The position numbers and the translations under genes are program-made. The notes under the pieces were generated by a model. The model saw only the letters and a list, made by a program, of their open reading frames with translations. It did no database searches and was not told where the DNA came from. Below are positions 22,817-31,904 of a stretch of DNA of 64,000 nucleotides, piece by piece (within the stretch, counting starts at the first letter, position 1; the number at the start of each line of letters is the position of its first letter). The DNA lies in contig NZ_JBHYGL010000001.1 in the NCBI RefSeq assembly GCF_051859025.1, forward strand, positions 620,001 to 684,000, written 5' to 3'. Source of the DNA: Falsiroseomonas sp051859025. Lineage in GTDB: Bacteria > Pseudomonadota > Alphaproteobacteria > Acetobacterales > Acetobacteraceae.

Positions 22817-24933
22817 TGCACGCGCTCCGCGACCACGGCGCCGGTGGGGTGCACGCTGGCCGTCCAGCCGCGCAGCACCACCAGCGTGGTCTCCCGTTCC
22901 TCGATGATGACAGGGCCTTCGATCTTCTGGCCGACGGCGATGGCTCCGCGGTCATAGACCGGCACCATCGGCACCCCGGGCTCCACCGCGACCTGGCGAT
23001 GGGTGCGCGGGTTGGCCGGCGTGCCGCCTGGCATGGGGGAGGGGCTGGCGACGGGCAGGGGGCCGCGCGCGGCCAGGCGCCAGGTCACGACCTCGATCGG
23101 GACATCGGGCAGGCGGATGCCGTAGAGGGCTTCGTAGGCTTGCTCGAAGGCTTCGCGCAGCGCCGCGGCATCGGCGCCATCCAGCACCGCGAGCGGCACC
23201 TCGGTGGTGACTTCGTTCTGTTGGCCGCGATACCGGCAATCCACGCCGAGCTCGAGCGTCGCATCCGCCGCATCCACGCCCGCTTCCGCCAGCGCCGCGC
23301 GACCCTCATCCGCCATGCCGCCGACCAGGGCGCGGACGCCTTCCCAGTCCAGCGTGGCCAGCGGCGACAAGGCGGATCGCACCAGGTCAAGCCGCACCGG
23401 GGAGACGAGCGTGCCGAAGGCGGAGAGCACGCTCGCCATCGGCGGGAAGACCAGGTGCCGGCATTCCAGCAGTTCCGCCACGCGGCAGGCATGGACGGGG
23501 CCCGCGCCGCCGAAGGCCAGCATCGGCAGGCCGCGCCAATCGATGCCGCGATCGGTCGCATGCGCGCGCGCCGCGCCGGCCATCTGTTCGCAGACTACCT
23601 CGAACACCCCGCGCGCTGTTGCGACCGCATCGGTGCCGAGGCGTTCGCCAAGCCGCCCCAGCGCGGCTGCGGCACCCGCCTTGTCCAGCTTCATGTCGCC
23701 GCCGAGGAAGCGGTCCGCATCCAGCAGGCCCAGCACCACGTCGCTATCCGTCACCGTGGGCTCCGTGCCCCCACGGCCGTAGCAGACGGGCCCCGGTTCC
23801 GACCCAGCGCTGCGCGGCCCGACCTTCAGCAGGCCGAGATTGTCGACGCGCGCGATGGAGCCACCGCCGGCGCCGATCTCGATCATGTCCACGGCGGGGA
23901 TGGTGATGGGGAAGCCGCTGCCGGGCTTGAAGCGGTAGCGGCGATCGACCTCGAACTCCCCGGCCACCAGCGGCTTGCCGGCATCGATCATGCAGGCCTT
24001 GGCCGTGGTGCCGCCCATGTCGAAGGACAGCAGCCGCGGCAGGTGAAGCACATCGGCGAAGTAGCTGGCCGCGAGCGCGCCGGCCGCGGGCCCGCTTTCG
24101 ATCATCCGCACCGGGAAGGCCCCGGCGATGGAGGTGCCGACCACGCCGCCATTGGACAGCATGATGAGCGGCCGGTTCGGGAAGCCCCGCCGCACCAACT
24201 CCGCCGACAATGCCGCCAGGTAGGGCGCGACGATGGGCTGGGTGTAGGCGTTCATCACCGTGGTGGAGGCGCGCGGATACTCGCGGATCTGGGGCGAGAC
24301 CTCGGAGGACAGGGTGACCTCCATGGAGGGCACCGCCGCCAGGATCGCCGCCCGCGCCGCGCGTTCATTGGCCCCGTTGCGATAGGCGTTGAGCAGGCAG
24401 ATGCCCACGGCCTTCACGCCATCGGCGGCCATGCGATGCGCCAGCGCCGAGGCTTCCGCCGCATCGACCGGCTTCTCCACCGCGCCGGTCGCCAGCATGC
24501 GTTCATCCAGCGTGTAGACCAGGCTGTCCGGCACCAGCGGATCGGGGAATTCGATCTGCGGGTCGAACATGTCGTAGCGATGTTCGTTGCGGATGCTCAG
24601 GATATCCCGAAAGCCCTTCGTGGCCAGCAGGGCGGTCGGTGGCCCGCGGCGCTCGATCACGGCATTGGTCACCAGGGTGGTGGCGTGGACCGTCACCTCC
24701 GTCACGGCCTCTGGGCCGATGCCCGCCTTGTCCAGCGCCAAATCCACCGCGCGGAAGAACCCCTCCAGCAGGTTGCGATGGGTAGTCAGGGTCTTGTCGG
24801 TGGTCGCGCGGCCATCGGCGTGGCGCAGCACCACATCGGTGAAGGTGCCGCCGATATCGACGGCCAGCGAATAGCCGGTGGCGGCGGTCGTGGCCGCCAG
24901 GGCGCGCGGCGCGCCCGTCACATCGTCTGGCAC
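22813..24933 (-). CDS. hyuA: Hydantoinase/oxoprolinase subunit A
   Basis: A 706-residue HyuA-family ATPase subunit. It has the phosphate-1 motif GYSLAVDIGGTFTDVVL near residue 20, TLVTNAVIERRG, the glycine-rich LIMLSNGGVVG and SFDMGGTTAKACMI typical of the actin-like ATPase core, and FGGAGPVHACRVAE. It phosphorylates the ring amide so that subunit B can hydrolyse it. A GTG start at 24933 with GGGAAGGAAA upstream is preferred; an ATG at 25008 would add 25 residues. This is the first gene of a seven-gene operon and lies after the terminator of the ABC transporter cluster. Confidence 0.9.
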   Translation of the reverse strand: MPDDVTGAPRALAATTAATGYSLAVDIGGTFTDVVLRHADGRATTDKTLTTHRNLLEGFFRAVDLALDKAGIGPEAVTEVTVHATTLVTNAVIERRGPPTALLATKGFRDILSIRNEHRYDMFDPQIEFPDPLVPDSLVYTLDERMLATGAVEKPVDAAEASALAHRMAADGVKAVGICLLNAYRNGANERAARAAILAAVPSMEVTLSSEVSPQIREYPRASTTVMNAYTQPIVAPYLAALSAELVRRGFPNRPLIMLSNGGVVGTSIAGAFPVRMIESGPAAGALAASYFADVLHLPRLLSFDMGGTTAKACMIDAGKPLVAGEFEVDRRYRFKPGSGFPITIPAVDMIEIGAGGGSIARVDNLGLLKVGPRSAGSEPGPVCYGRGGTEPTVTDSDVVLGLLDADRFLGGDMKLDKAGAAAALGRLGERLGTDAVATARGVFEVVCEQMAGAARAHATDRGIDWRGLPMLAFGGAGPVHACRVAELLECRHLVFPPMASVLSAFGTLVSPVRLDLVRSALSPLATLDWEGVRALVGGMADEGRAALAEAGVDAADATLELGVDCRYRGQQNEVTTEVPLAVLDGADAAALREAFEQAYEALYGIRLPDVPIEVVTWRLAARGPLPVASPSPMPGGTPANPRTHRQVAVEPGVPMVPVYDRGAIAVGQKIEGPVIIEERETTLVVLRGWTASVHPTGAVVAERVQ

Positions 24934-25042
24934 CTGGTTTCCTTCCCCGACTGCTTTGCGGGATAATCGTCTCGCATGGCAGGACAGCGTCCTTCTTGTG
25001 GAAAGCATGCCGTCATGCCCGGGCCGGCGTCAACCTCAAACC

Positions 25043-25074
25043 AAAAACCCCTCCGGCGCCGGGCGACGGAGGGG
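25043..25074 (-). terminator. Rho-independent terminator of the ABC transporter operon
   Basis: On the minus strand CCCCTCCG (25074-25067) pairs with CGGAGGGG (25055-25048) around an 11-base loop and is followed directly by TTTTTGG. It lies 28 bases after the permease stop and separates this operon from hyuA. Confidence 0.85.
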
Positions 25075-25101
25075 TTTCAGGACGGTCGCGAAGGGGAAGG
25101 G

Positions 25102-26805
25102 CTACCGCTTCCAGACGCGGTCCAGCGGCATGAAGCGGTTCACCAGCACCAGCATCGCCACCGTCATCAGGATGAAGATGGTGCTGATGGCGTTCACCGT
25201 GTTCTCCAGGCTGAAGGTGCTCTCTGCATAGATGCGCACCGGCAGGGTCTGGAGGCGCGCCGTGGTCAGGAAGGCCGTCACCGTCACCTCCCCGAAGCTC
25301 AGCAGGAAGCCGATGACGCAGGCCACTGCGATGCCCGGGCCAAGCTGCGGCAGGATCACCTTGCGGAAGACGCGCGCGGGCGGCGCGCCGAGGCCGCTTG
25401 CCGCTTCCTCCAGCGTCCGGTCGAGCCCCGCGACGGAAGCGCGCAGCAGCGCCAGCATGAAGGGTGCCACCAGCACCACATGCACCGCCAGCACGCCCAT
25501 GAAGGGCGGCAGCGCCGTGAACCATTGCAGCAGCCGCAACATGCCAAGGCCGATGGCGATGCCCGGCAGCGCGAGCGGCAGCATCAGGGCGGCGCCCAGC
25601 ACCTCCCGCCCCTTGAAGCCCGCCCGCACGAGGGCGAAGGAGGCGGGCAAGGCGATGGCGAGGGAGATGGCGACGCAGGACAGCGCTAGCTGCACGCTGA
25701 CCCAGGCGTCCGAGAGATAGCGCTCATTCTGCAGCACCATCCCGTACCACTTCCAGGTGAAGCCGACGAATTGCGCGACCGTCGCCTGCGGCGTGTCATT
25801 CACGGAGGCCACGGCCACCAGCAGCAGCGGGAAGATCAGCACGCCGATGGCCAGCACCAGCAGGAAGCGGGAGAGGATGGGCGCCGCGGCCTCCGCCACC
25901 ATCACCAGCGGCCGGCGAACCCCCGGCGGCATGGACAGCCTCAATCGCGGCGCGCGGCCCGTCACCCAGGGCGTCAGCATCCCGATGCTCCGCCCGATCA
26001 GGATCGTGACGACGACCGAGGCGCCGAGCATCATCATCGCGAGTGCGGCGGCGAGGGGGTAGTTCAGGATCTCCATCCCCTCCTTCAGCACCACCATGCC
26101 GGAAACCCACACCTTCCGCCCGCCGACCAGCGTGGCGGAGACATAGGCAGTCGATGCCATCAGGAAGGTCACGGTGAGGCCCGCGCGCAGCCCCGGGAGC
26201 GACAGCGGCAGGATCACCCGCAGGAACCGCATCGCCGGCCCGGCGCCGAGCCCCGCCGCCGCTTCCTCCAGCCGCTTATCCTGGCCATCCAGCACGTCGT
26301 ACAAAGCCAGGACCATGTAAGGCAGGAAGACCTGCGTCAGGGAAAGCCCGACAGCGAACCAGCCGAAGAGCAGGTTCGTCGGCGGCAGCCCCAGCGCCTG
26401 CCCGATGCCCGACACGATGCCCCTCGGCGCCAGCAGCAGGATGATGCCGAGGGATCGCACCACCACATTGGTCAGCAGCGGCACCAGCACCACCGCGAAG
26501 CCCAGCGGCTTCCAGCGCGGCGGCAGGCGCGTCAGCCACAGCGCCAGCGGATAGGCCAGCACGGCTGAGGCCGCTGCCACGCCGAGCCCGAGCCAGATCG
26601 TGTTGAGGAAGACCCGCACATAGAAGCGGTCCCCCAGCAGTTCCGCGTATTGCGCGCCCGATGGCGCAAGGGAGAGCGGCGCGAACATCTCGCTGCTCTC
26701 CTGCACGGAAAGCAGCGCCACGGCACCGAGCGGCGCGGCGAAGGCGGCCAGCAGCCACAGCCCGTAGGGCAGGGCGAGCCAGCCGGCCCGCGGAGAGGAA
26801 TTCAT
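25102..26805 (-). CDS. ABC transporter permease, two permease domains fused (spermidine/putrescine or Fe3+ type)
   Basis: A 567-residue inner-membrane protein with about twelve hydrophobic segments and two binding-protein-dependent permease domains. The EAA loop appears twice: EEAAAGLGAGPAMRFLRVILPLSLPG in the first half and EEAASGLGAPPARVFRKVILPQLGPG in the second. This corresponds to a PotB-PotC or FbpB-like arrangement joined in one chain. It works with the binding protein and ATPase encoded just upstream. Spacing to the binding-protein gene is 35 bases, and a terminator follows. Substrate is likely a polyamine or small cation/oxoacid; ferric iron cannot be excluded. Confidence 0.9.
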   Translation of the reverse strand: MNSSPRAGWLALPYGLWLLAAFAAPLGAVALLSVQESSEMFAPLSLAPSGAQYAELLGDRFYVRVFLNTIWLGLGVAAASAVLAYPLALWLTRLPPRWKPLGFAVVLVPLLTNVVVRSLGIILLLAPRGIVSGIGQALGLPPTNLLFGWFAVGLSLTQVFLPYMVLALYDVLDGQDKRLEEAAAGLGAGPAMRFLRVILPLSLPGLRAGLTVTFLMASTAYVSATLVGGRKVWVSGMVVLKEGMEILNYPLAAALAMMMLGASVVVTILIGRSIGMLTPWVTGRAPRLRLSMPPGVRRPLVMVAEAAAPILSRFLLVLAIGVLIFPLLLVAVASVNDTPQATVAQFVGFTWKWYGMVLQNERYLSDAWVSVQLALSCVAISLAIALPASFALVRAGFKGREVLGAALMLPLALPGIAIGLGMLRLLQWFTALPPFMGVLAVHVVLVAPFMLALLRASVAGLDRTLEEAASGLGAPPARVFRKVILPQLGPGIAVACVIGFLLSFGEVTVTAFLTTARLQTLPVRIYAESTFSLENTVNAISTIFILMTVAMLVLVNRFMPLDRVWKR

Positions 26806-26840
26806 GCGCCGTCCCGTGTGCCCGTGTCAGCAGTCCAGCG

Positions 26841-27896
26841 TCAGCCCGCGATCTCACGCGTGAAGCGGCTGGACCAGCGGGGCTGGTTCGCGATGACCAG
26901 ATCCCAGTTGAAATCCACCAGCTTGTTCACCGCGGCCTCGCCCAGGATCAGCTTGGCCGCGAGTTCGGGGGCGAAGCTGATGTTCTTGATGGTGGGGGAG
27001 TAGTAGATCTCCTCCGCATAGGCGGCCTGGCATTCCGGCGACAGGTGCAGGTTTACGAAGGCCTCGGCCAGCGCCTGGTTGCGCGTGCCGGTGGTGATGC
27101 AGGCGACGTTGGTCGCGATGGCCTGGCCCTCGGTGGGGTCGGCGATGACGATGTTGGGGTTGCGCGTTTCCGCATACTTCCGGGTGAAGCTGCCGAATTC
27201 GACGCTGGCCGCGCCCACATCCTGGTCGAACATGCCGTACAGCTGGTCCTGGCTGCCCTGGATGGCGGCAAAGGGGCGCAGGCGCGCGATGTTGGTGAAG
27301 GCGGGGTCGATGTTGCTCTCGCTGCCGCCCCAGACCTTGGCGGCCATCAGCAGGGCGGAGGTGCCCTGCGCGCCCGGATAGGTCGGCCAGATCACCTTGC
27401 CCTTCAAATCGTCACGCCAGAAGTCGCGCCAGGAGGTCATGGGCGCGGCCACCTTGCGGCGGTCATAGACGATGGTGACGGGGTTGAAGGCGACGCCGTA
27501 GCCACCGAGCTTGGCGATGTCATAAAGATTGGCAAAGTTAGGGATGTTGTCACTCGCGGTGGCGGGAAGTGTCACGCCATCCTTCACGGCCTGCCTGCTT
27601 TCGAAGATGTTCAGGTAGAGCAGGTCGAAAGATGGACGGCCCCGCTCGGCATAGGCTCGCGCTCGCCGTTCAGGGGTGCCGCCAAGCACATAGTTGATCT
27701 TGACGCCGTATCGCTGCTCAAGAGGTCTAGCGCAGAACTGACGCGTAATTCGCTCTTGCGCGCCTCCCCAGATACCCACTGTCAGTTCGTCCCCGCGACG
27801 AATGATCGGCGCGGGAGTACGGAAGAAAAAGTAAGCACCACCTACTGCTGCGGCGCCGGCAGCGATCGAGGCGCCAATAACCGTGCGACGATTCAT
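26841..27896 (-). CDS. ABC transporter substrate-binding protein, PotD/polyamine type
   Basis: A 351-residue extracellular binding protein. A twin-arginine-like start (MNRRTVIGASIAAG) is followed by a membrane-spanning segment ending near FFFRTPAP, so it may be membrane-anchored. ELTVGIWGGAQERITRQF and a central VIWPTYPGAQGT segment fit the PotD/Fbp family. It couples to the upstream ATPase gene by an ATGA overlap. The first about 300 bases of the gene are visibly less GC-rich (57-63%) than the rest. Polyamine is a plausible ligand given the polyamine genes nearby, but this is inference. Confidence 0.82.
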   Translation of the reverse strand: MNRRTVIGASIAAGAAAVGGAYFFFRTPAPIIRRGDELTVGIWGGAQERITRQFCARPLEQRYGVKINYVLGGTPERRARAYAERGRPSFDLLYLNIFESRQAVKDGVTLPATASDNIPNFANLYDIAKLGGYGVAFNPVTIVYDRRKVAAPMTSWRDFWRDDLKGKVIWPTYPGAQGTSALLMAAKVWGGSESNIDPAFTNIARLRPFAAIQGSQDQLYGMFDQDVGAASVEFGSFTRKYAETRNPNIVIADPTEGQAIATNVACITTGTRNQALAEAFVNLHLSPECQAAYAEEIYYSPTIKNISFAPELAAKLILGEAAVNKLVDFNWDLVIANQPRWSSRFTREIAG

Positions 27897-28996
27897 TGAA
27901 CGCTTCCTTCAGTGGAAAAATCCTCGATCCACGACACCGCTTCCGGCGGCGCGGCGAGGGTGACGTCGGTGCCTGGTGCGATGGCGGGCTCGGCGGAGGG
28001 GCGGTGGACCCTGATCTGCCGGCTGCCGACCGCAACCTCGTAATGGATGCTGTCATCAAGGCGCGTCGCCGCCGTGACCACCGCCGGCAGCGCCAGGCGG
28101 TTGTAGGGCAGGGGCCCGCGCGGCAGTTCGGCCTCCCGCGCCGGCAGCAGCCAGAGGCGCGCGGCGCGCAGCACCAGGTGGCTCGGCCGTTCGGGCGCAT
28201 CCTCCGGCAGGGGCAGTGCGGTGCCGTCCTCCAGCACGAAATGCCCATCGGCAGCACGGCCAGCCAGCACGGTGCGGGCGCCGAGGAAACCCGCGGTGAA
28301 GAGATGCTGCGGCCGTTCCGTGAGCTCCGCCGGCGAGGCGCATTCGACGATGCGGCCCCGATCCATGACGGCAACGCGGTCGGCCAGCGCCAGCGCTTCC
28401 TCCTGGTCATGCGTCACGAACAGGGTGGTGATCCCGGCGGCGGCGCGTAGCCGTGCGATCTCCTCCCGCATCTCCACGCGCAGCCCGGCATCGAGGTTCG
28501 ACAGCGGCTCGTCCAGCAGCAGCAGGTCGGGGCGGATCACCAATGCCCTTGCCAGGGCCACGCGCTGCTGCTGGCCGCCCGACATGCGCGCGGGGTAGCG
28601 GTCCGCCAGATGCGCCAGGCCCACCATGGAAAGCGCCTCCGCCACCCGCTTGTCGCGTTCGGCGCGAGAGACGTCGCGCATCTCCAGCCCGAAGCCCACA
28701 TTGTCCGCCGCCGTCATGTGCGGGAACAGCGCGTAGTTCTGGAACACCATGCCGATCTGGCGGCGATGCGGGGGCGACCGCTCGATCGACTTGCCGTCGA
28801 GCTGGATGCGCCCCTCATCCGGCATGATGAAGCCGGCCACCAGGCGCAGCGTGGTCGTCTTGCCGCAGCCGGAGGGACCTAGAAGGGCGATGCACTCGCC
28901 CCGTTCGACGGCAAGCGAGACGCCATCGACGGCGGCCTGGCTTCCATAGCGCTTCGTGAGGCGGTCGAGGCGGAGGTGGGGGGCGTTTTCTGGCAC
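27893..28996 (-). CDS. ABC transporter ATP-binding protein, PotA type
   Basis: A 367-residue ATPase with Walker A GPSGCGKTT, the Q-loop in MVFQNYALFPHMT, signature MSGGQQQRVALARAL, Walker B LLLLDEPLSNLD and the switch His in FVTHDQEEA. A C-terminal TOBE-like domain follows, as in PotA and FbpC. It energises import through the fused permease. The start is GTG at 28996 without a strong ribosome binding site. It is the first gene of the three-gene importer operon and is divergent from the sigma-54-preceded cluster on the plus strand. Confidence 0.93.
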   Translation of the reverse strand: MPENAPHLRLDRLTKRYGSQAAVDGVSLAVERGECIALLGPSGCGKTTTLRLVAGFIMPDEGRIQLDGKSIERSPPHRRQIGMVFQNYALFPHMTAADNVGFGLEMRDVSRAERDKRVAEALSMVGLAHLADRYPARMSGGQQQRVALARALVIRPDLLLLDEPLSNLDAGLRVEMREEIARLRAAAGITTLFVTHDQEEALALADRVAVMDRGRIVECASPAELTERPQHLFTAGFLGARTVLAGRAADGHFVLEDGTALPLPEDAPERPSHLVLRAARLWLLPAREAELPRGPLPYNRLALPAVVTAATRLDDSIHYEVAVGSRQIRVHRPSAEPAIAPGTDVTLAAPPEAVSWIEDFSTEGSVQ

Positions 28997-29160
28997 GGCG
29001 GGACTGTAGGCAAAGGCGGGGCGCCGGCGCCATGCCCGTGCGGCGCGGAAAGACGGGGGCGCAGGTCGGCTGCCCTGTATTGGTTGCCTAAATTTTCCGC
29101 GACTGCCCGCTTTCGCATCGGTGCCCGCTTGGTCTATGCCTGCCCGCGCTTCATGGGCCC

Positions 29161-29176
29161 TGGCATGGGCCTTGCT
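29161..29176 (+). promoter_or_regulatory. Putative sigma-54 (RpoN) promoter
   Basis: TGGCATG-GGCC-TTGCT matches the -24/-12 consensus TGGCAYR-N4-TTGCW with correct spacing, on the strand of the importer/deaminase operon and 83 bases before its first ATG. It implies nitrogen-responsive control by an NtrC-type activator. No clear activator site was recognised in the 164 bases upstream. Confidence 0.5.
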
Positions 29177-29258
29177 GACTTCCGGCCATGCACCCTTCTA
29201 GGGGGGCGAACCGCCGCGAGTCGGCGGCAACCGGGATGCGGAAGAAAGGGATCGGCGG

Positions 29259-30278
29259 ATGCGGACGAGGTATCGGATGGAGCGGCGGGCGCTGCTCACG
29301 GGAGGCACGGCCTTCACCCTGGCCGCGGTCGCCGGGGCCCGCGTGCCCCTGGCGCAGACGCTGGACCGCGTGTCTTTCCAGACCAACTGGCGCGCCCAGG
29401 CTGAACATGGCGGGTACTATCACGCCGTCGCCTCGGGCATCTATCGCCGGCACGGCATCGAGTGCGAGATCCGCATGGGCGGGCCGCAGCAGAACCCGTC
29501 CCAGCTTCTGCTGGCCGGCCGTGTGGACTTCATCATGTCCAACGGCTTCCAGGCGCTGAACTATGTGCGGGAAAACCTGCCCTTCCTGACGATCGGCGCC
29601 ATCATGCAGAAGGATCCGCAGATCCTGATGACGCATGAGGGCAACGGCATCAATTCCTTCGAGGACATGCGTGGCCGCCCGGTCCTGATCGGCGCTTCAG
29701 GCCGTGTCACCTACTGGCCCTTCCTGCGCCGGCGCTTCGGCTTCACGGATGAACAGATCCGTCCCTACACGTTCAATGTCGGCCCCTTCCTGGCAGACCG
29801 CATGGCGATCCAGCAGGGCTTCGTGTCGTCGGAACCCTTCGCCGCCATCCAGGCTGGCGCGCGGCCGAAGGTCTTCCTGATCGCCGATGCCGGCTACAAC
29901 AACTACAACACCACCATCGACGTCAGCCGCCGCATGGCGACGGAACGCCGGGACCTGGTGCAGCGCTTCGTCAATGCCACGATGGAAGGCTGGACCCAGT
30001 ACATCACGGGCCAGAACATCGCCGCGGCCAATGCCCTCATCAAGCGCGACAACCCCGACATGGACGACGCCAAGATCGCCTATGCGATCCAGGTGATGAA
30101 CAGCAACGGCATCGTCATGTCCGGCGATGCGCTGACGCTGGGCTGCGGCGCCATGACCGATGCGCGCTGGCAGTCATTCTATGAGGGGATGCGGGATGTC
30201 GGCCTCTACCCCGCCGGCATGGATTTCCAGCGCGCCTACAGCCTGGACTTCGTCAACAAGCGCGTCGGTCTTGCCTGA
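29259..30278 (+). CDS. ABC transporter substrate-binding protein, NMT1/THI5-like
   Basis: A 339-residue periplasmic protein with a signal peptide (ALLTGGTAFTLAAVAGARVPLAQ) and the NMT1/THI5-like pattern VSFQTNWRAQAEHGGYYHAVASGIYRRHGIE. This group binds pyrimidine or thiamine-precursor type heterocycles, sulfonates or similar small compounds. The ATG at 29259 is used; Met7 at 29277 is an alternative. ABC ATPase and permease genes follow with minimal spacing, then a cytosine deaminase-like gene, so the ligand is probably an aminopyrimidine-like nitrogen heterocycle. A sigma-54-like promoter lies upstream. Confidence 0.88.
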   Translation: MRTRYRMERRALLTGGTAFTLAAVAGARVPLAQTLDRVSFQTNWRAQAEHGGYYHAVASGIYRRHGIECEIRMGGPQQNPSQLLLAGRVDFIMSNGFQALNYVRENLPFLTIGAIMQKDPQILMTHEGNGINSFEDMRGRPVLIGASGRVTYWPFLRRRFGFTDEQIRPYTFNVGPFLADRMAIQQGFVSSEPFAAIQAGARPKVFLIADAGYNNYNTTIDVSRRMATERRDLVQRFVNATMEGWTQYITGQNIAAANALIKRDNPDMDDAKIAYAIQVMNSNGIVMSGDALTLGCGAMTDARWQSFYEGMRDVGLYPAGMDFQRAYSLDFVNKRVGLA

Positions 30279-30279
30279 C

Positions 30280-31047
30280 ATGGATGTTGGCGTGGGGGCG
30301 CCCGTCGTCTCGCTGGCGGGCGTCACCAAGCGCTACGCCAACGGGACGCTCGCGGTCAGGGGCGTGGACATGGCCATCGGGCAGGGGGATTTCGTCTCCC
30401 TGCTCGGCCCTTCGGGCTGCGGCAAATCCACCGTGCTGCGCATGATGGCGGGCCTCATCCCGCCGAGTGCGGGCCGGATCGAGATGGCGTCGGGCGGCCA
30501 CGCCACCGGCGATGTCGGCTTCGTTTTCCAGGAGCCGACCCTCGCCCCCTGGTCCAACGCGCTGAAGAACGTGATGCTGCCGCTGCGCCTGGCCGGCGTG
30601 GCGAAGCCGGAGGCCGAGGCGCGTGCCGCCGCGGCGCTGGCATCGGTGGGCCTGGCGGGGTTCGAGAAATCCTACCCCCGCGCCCTGTCCGGCGGCATGA
30701 AGATGCGCGTCTCCATCGCCCGCGCCCTCGTCACCAAGCCGCGCCTGCTGCTGATGGACGAACCCTTCGCTGCACTCGATGAGATCACGCGCCACAAGCT
30801 CAACAACGACCTTCTCACGCTGTGGGAGGCGGAGCGCTTCACCGCCATCTTCGTTACCCATTCGGTGTTCGAGAGCGTCTACCTCTCCCGCCGCATCGTC
30901 GTCATGGCCGCGCGGCCCGGTCGCGTGGTGGAGGACCTCTCCGTGGATGCCCCCTATCCCCGAGGCGAGGTGTTCCGCACCTCCGCCATCTACGCCGCCC
31001 ATTGCCGCGACATCTCCGCGGCCCTGTCCCGGGCGATGGGCGAATGA
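30280..31047 (+). CDS. ABC transporter ATP-binding protein (nitrate/taurine/pyrimidine type)
   Basis: A 255-residue ATPase with Walker A GPSGCGKST, Q-loop VFQEPTLAPW, signature LSGGMKMRVSIARAL, Walker B LLLMDEPFAALDE and switch FVTHSVFE. The EPFAALDE and PTLAPW forms are typical of the SsuB/TauB/ThiZ subfamily. The start is the ATG at 30280, one base after the binding-protein stop, and it ends in an ATGA overlap with the permease gene, so the three transporter genes form one translational chain. Confidence 0.93.
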   Translation: MDVGVGAPVVSLAGVTKRYANGTLAVRGVDMAIGQGDFVSLLGPSGCGKSTVLRMMAGLIPPSAGRIEMASGGHATGDVGFVFQEPTLAPWSNALKNVMLPLRLAGVAKPEAEARAAAALASVGLAGFEKSYPRALSGGMKMRVSIARALVTKPRLLLMDEPFAALDEITRHKLNNDLLTLWEAERFTAIFVTHSVFESVYLSRRIVVMAARPGRVVEDLSVDAPYPRGEVFRTSAIYAAHCRDISAALSRAMGE

Positions 31048-31904
31048 GCGTCGTCCTCTCCTCCAACGAAGCGGCGACGGCGGTCGAGGAGATCGCGGAA
31101 CGCAAGGTTCTGGGCCTGACGCCGGATGGCTGGCTCCGCATCCTCATGCCGCTGCTGATCGGGCTGCTGGCACTGGGCGGCTGGGAATGGGCGGTGCGGG
31201 CGAAGGAGATCCCCTCCTACATCCTGCCTGGGCCCATCGAGATCGGCCGCACGCTGATGACGGATTGGGGCACGCTGTCGGGGTCGCTGCTGATCACGCT
31301 GCAGATCACCTTCGCCGCGCTGACGGTGGCGGCGGTGCTGGGGCTGGCGCTGGCGGTGCTGTTCGCGCAATCCCGCATCATCGAATTGTCGCTGTTCCCC
31401 TATGCCGTGATCCTGCAGGTCACGCCCATCGTCGCCATCGCGCCGCTGATCTTCATCTGGGTGGATGACATCCGGATCGCGCTGCTGATCTGCGCGTGGA
31501 TCGTCGCCTTCTTCCCGATCCTGTCGAACACCACGCTCGGCCTGAACAGCGCTGACCACAATCTGGTGGATCTGTTCCGGCTGTATCGCGCCAATCGCTG
31601 GCAGGTGCTGCGCTACCTCCGCCTGCCCACCGCGATGCCCTATTTCCTCGCGGGGCTGCGCATCTCGGGCGGGCTCGCGCTGATCGGCGCCATCGTCGCG
31701 GAATTCGTGGCGGGCACGGGTGGGCGGGAATCGGGCCTCGCCTATCGCATCCTGGAAGCGGGCTACCAGTTGAAGATCCCGCGGATGTTCGCCTCCCTGG
31801 TGCTCATCTCCGTCACCGGCATCGCCATCTTCCTGGCGCTCAGCCTCATCTCCCATCTCTCGCTGCGCCACTGGCACGAAAGCGCGATGAAGGAACGCAA
31901 GTAG
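31044..31904 (+). CDS. ABC transporter permease (SsuC/TauC type)
   Basis: A 286-residue inner-membrane protein with about six hydrophobic segments. The EAA-type loop is seen in LFRLYRANRWQVLRYLRLPTAMPYFLAGLRI. The N-terminal about 30 residues are cytoplasmic. It completes the importer with the preceding ATPase and binding protein. The ATG overlaps the ATPase stop (ATGA), and its TAG shares one base with the GTG of the deaminase gene. Confidence 0.92.
   Translation: MSVVLSSNEAATAVEEIAERKVLGLTPDGWLRILMPLLIGLLALGGWEWAVRAKEIPSYILPGPIEIGRTLMTDWGTLSGSLLITLQITFAALTVAAVLGLALAVLFAQSRIIELSLFPYAVILQVTPIVAIAPLIFIWVDDIRIALLICAWIVAFFPILSNTTLGLNSADHNLVDLFRLYRANRWQVLRYLRLPTAMPYFLAGLRISGGLALIGAIVAEFVAGTGGRESGLAYRILEAGYQLKIPRMFASLVLISVTGIAIFLALSLISHLSLRHWHESAMKERK

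Noticed and set aside
29010..29110. Second sigma-70 promoter in the gap before the importer-deaminase operon (TTGGTTGCC with a following AAATTTT)
   Set aside because: AT-rich but without a -35/-10 pair at proper spacing; the sigma-54 element further down is the better supported promoter.
28997..29258. Possible TPP riboswitch before the NMT1/THI5-like binding protein
   Set aside because: None of the conserved TPP-aptamer elements is present; the sigma-54 element explains the region better.
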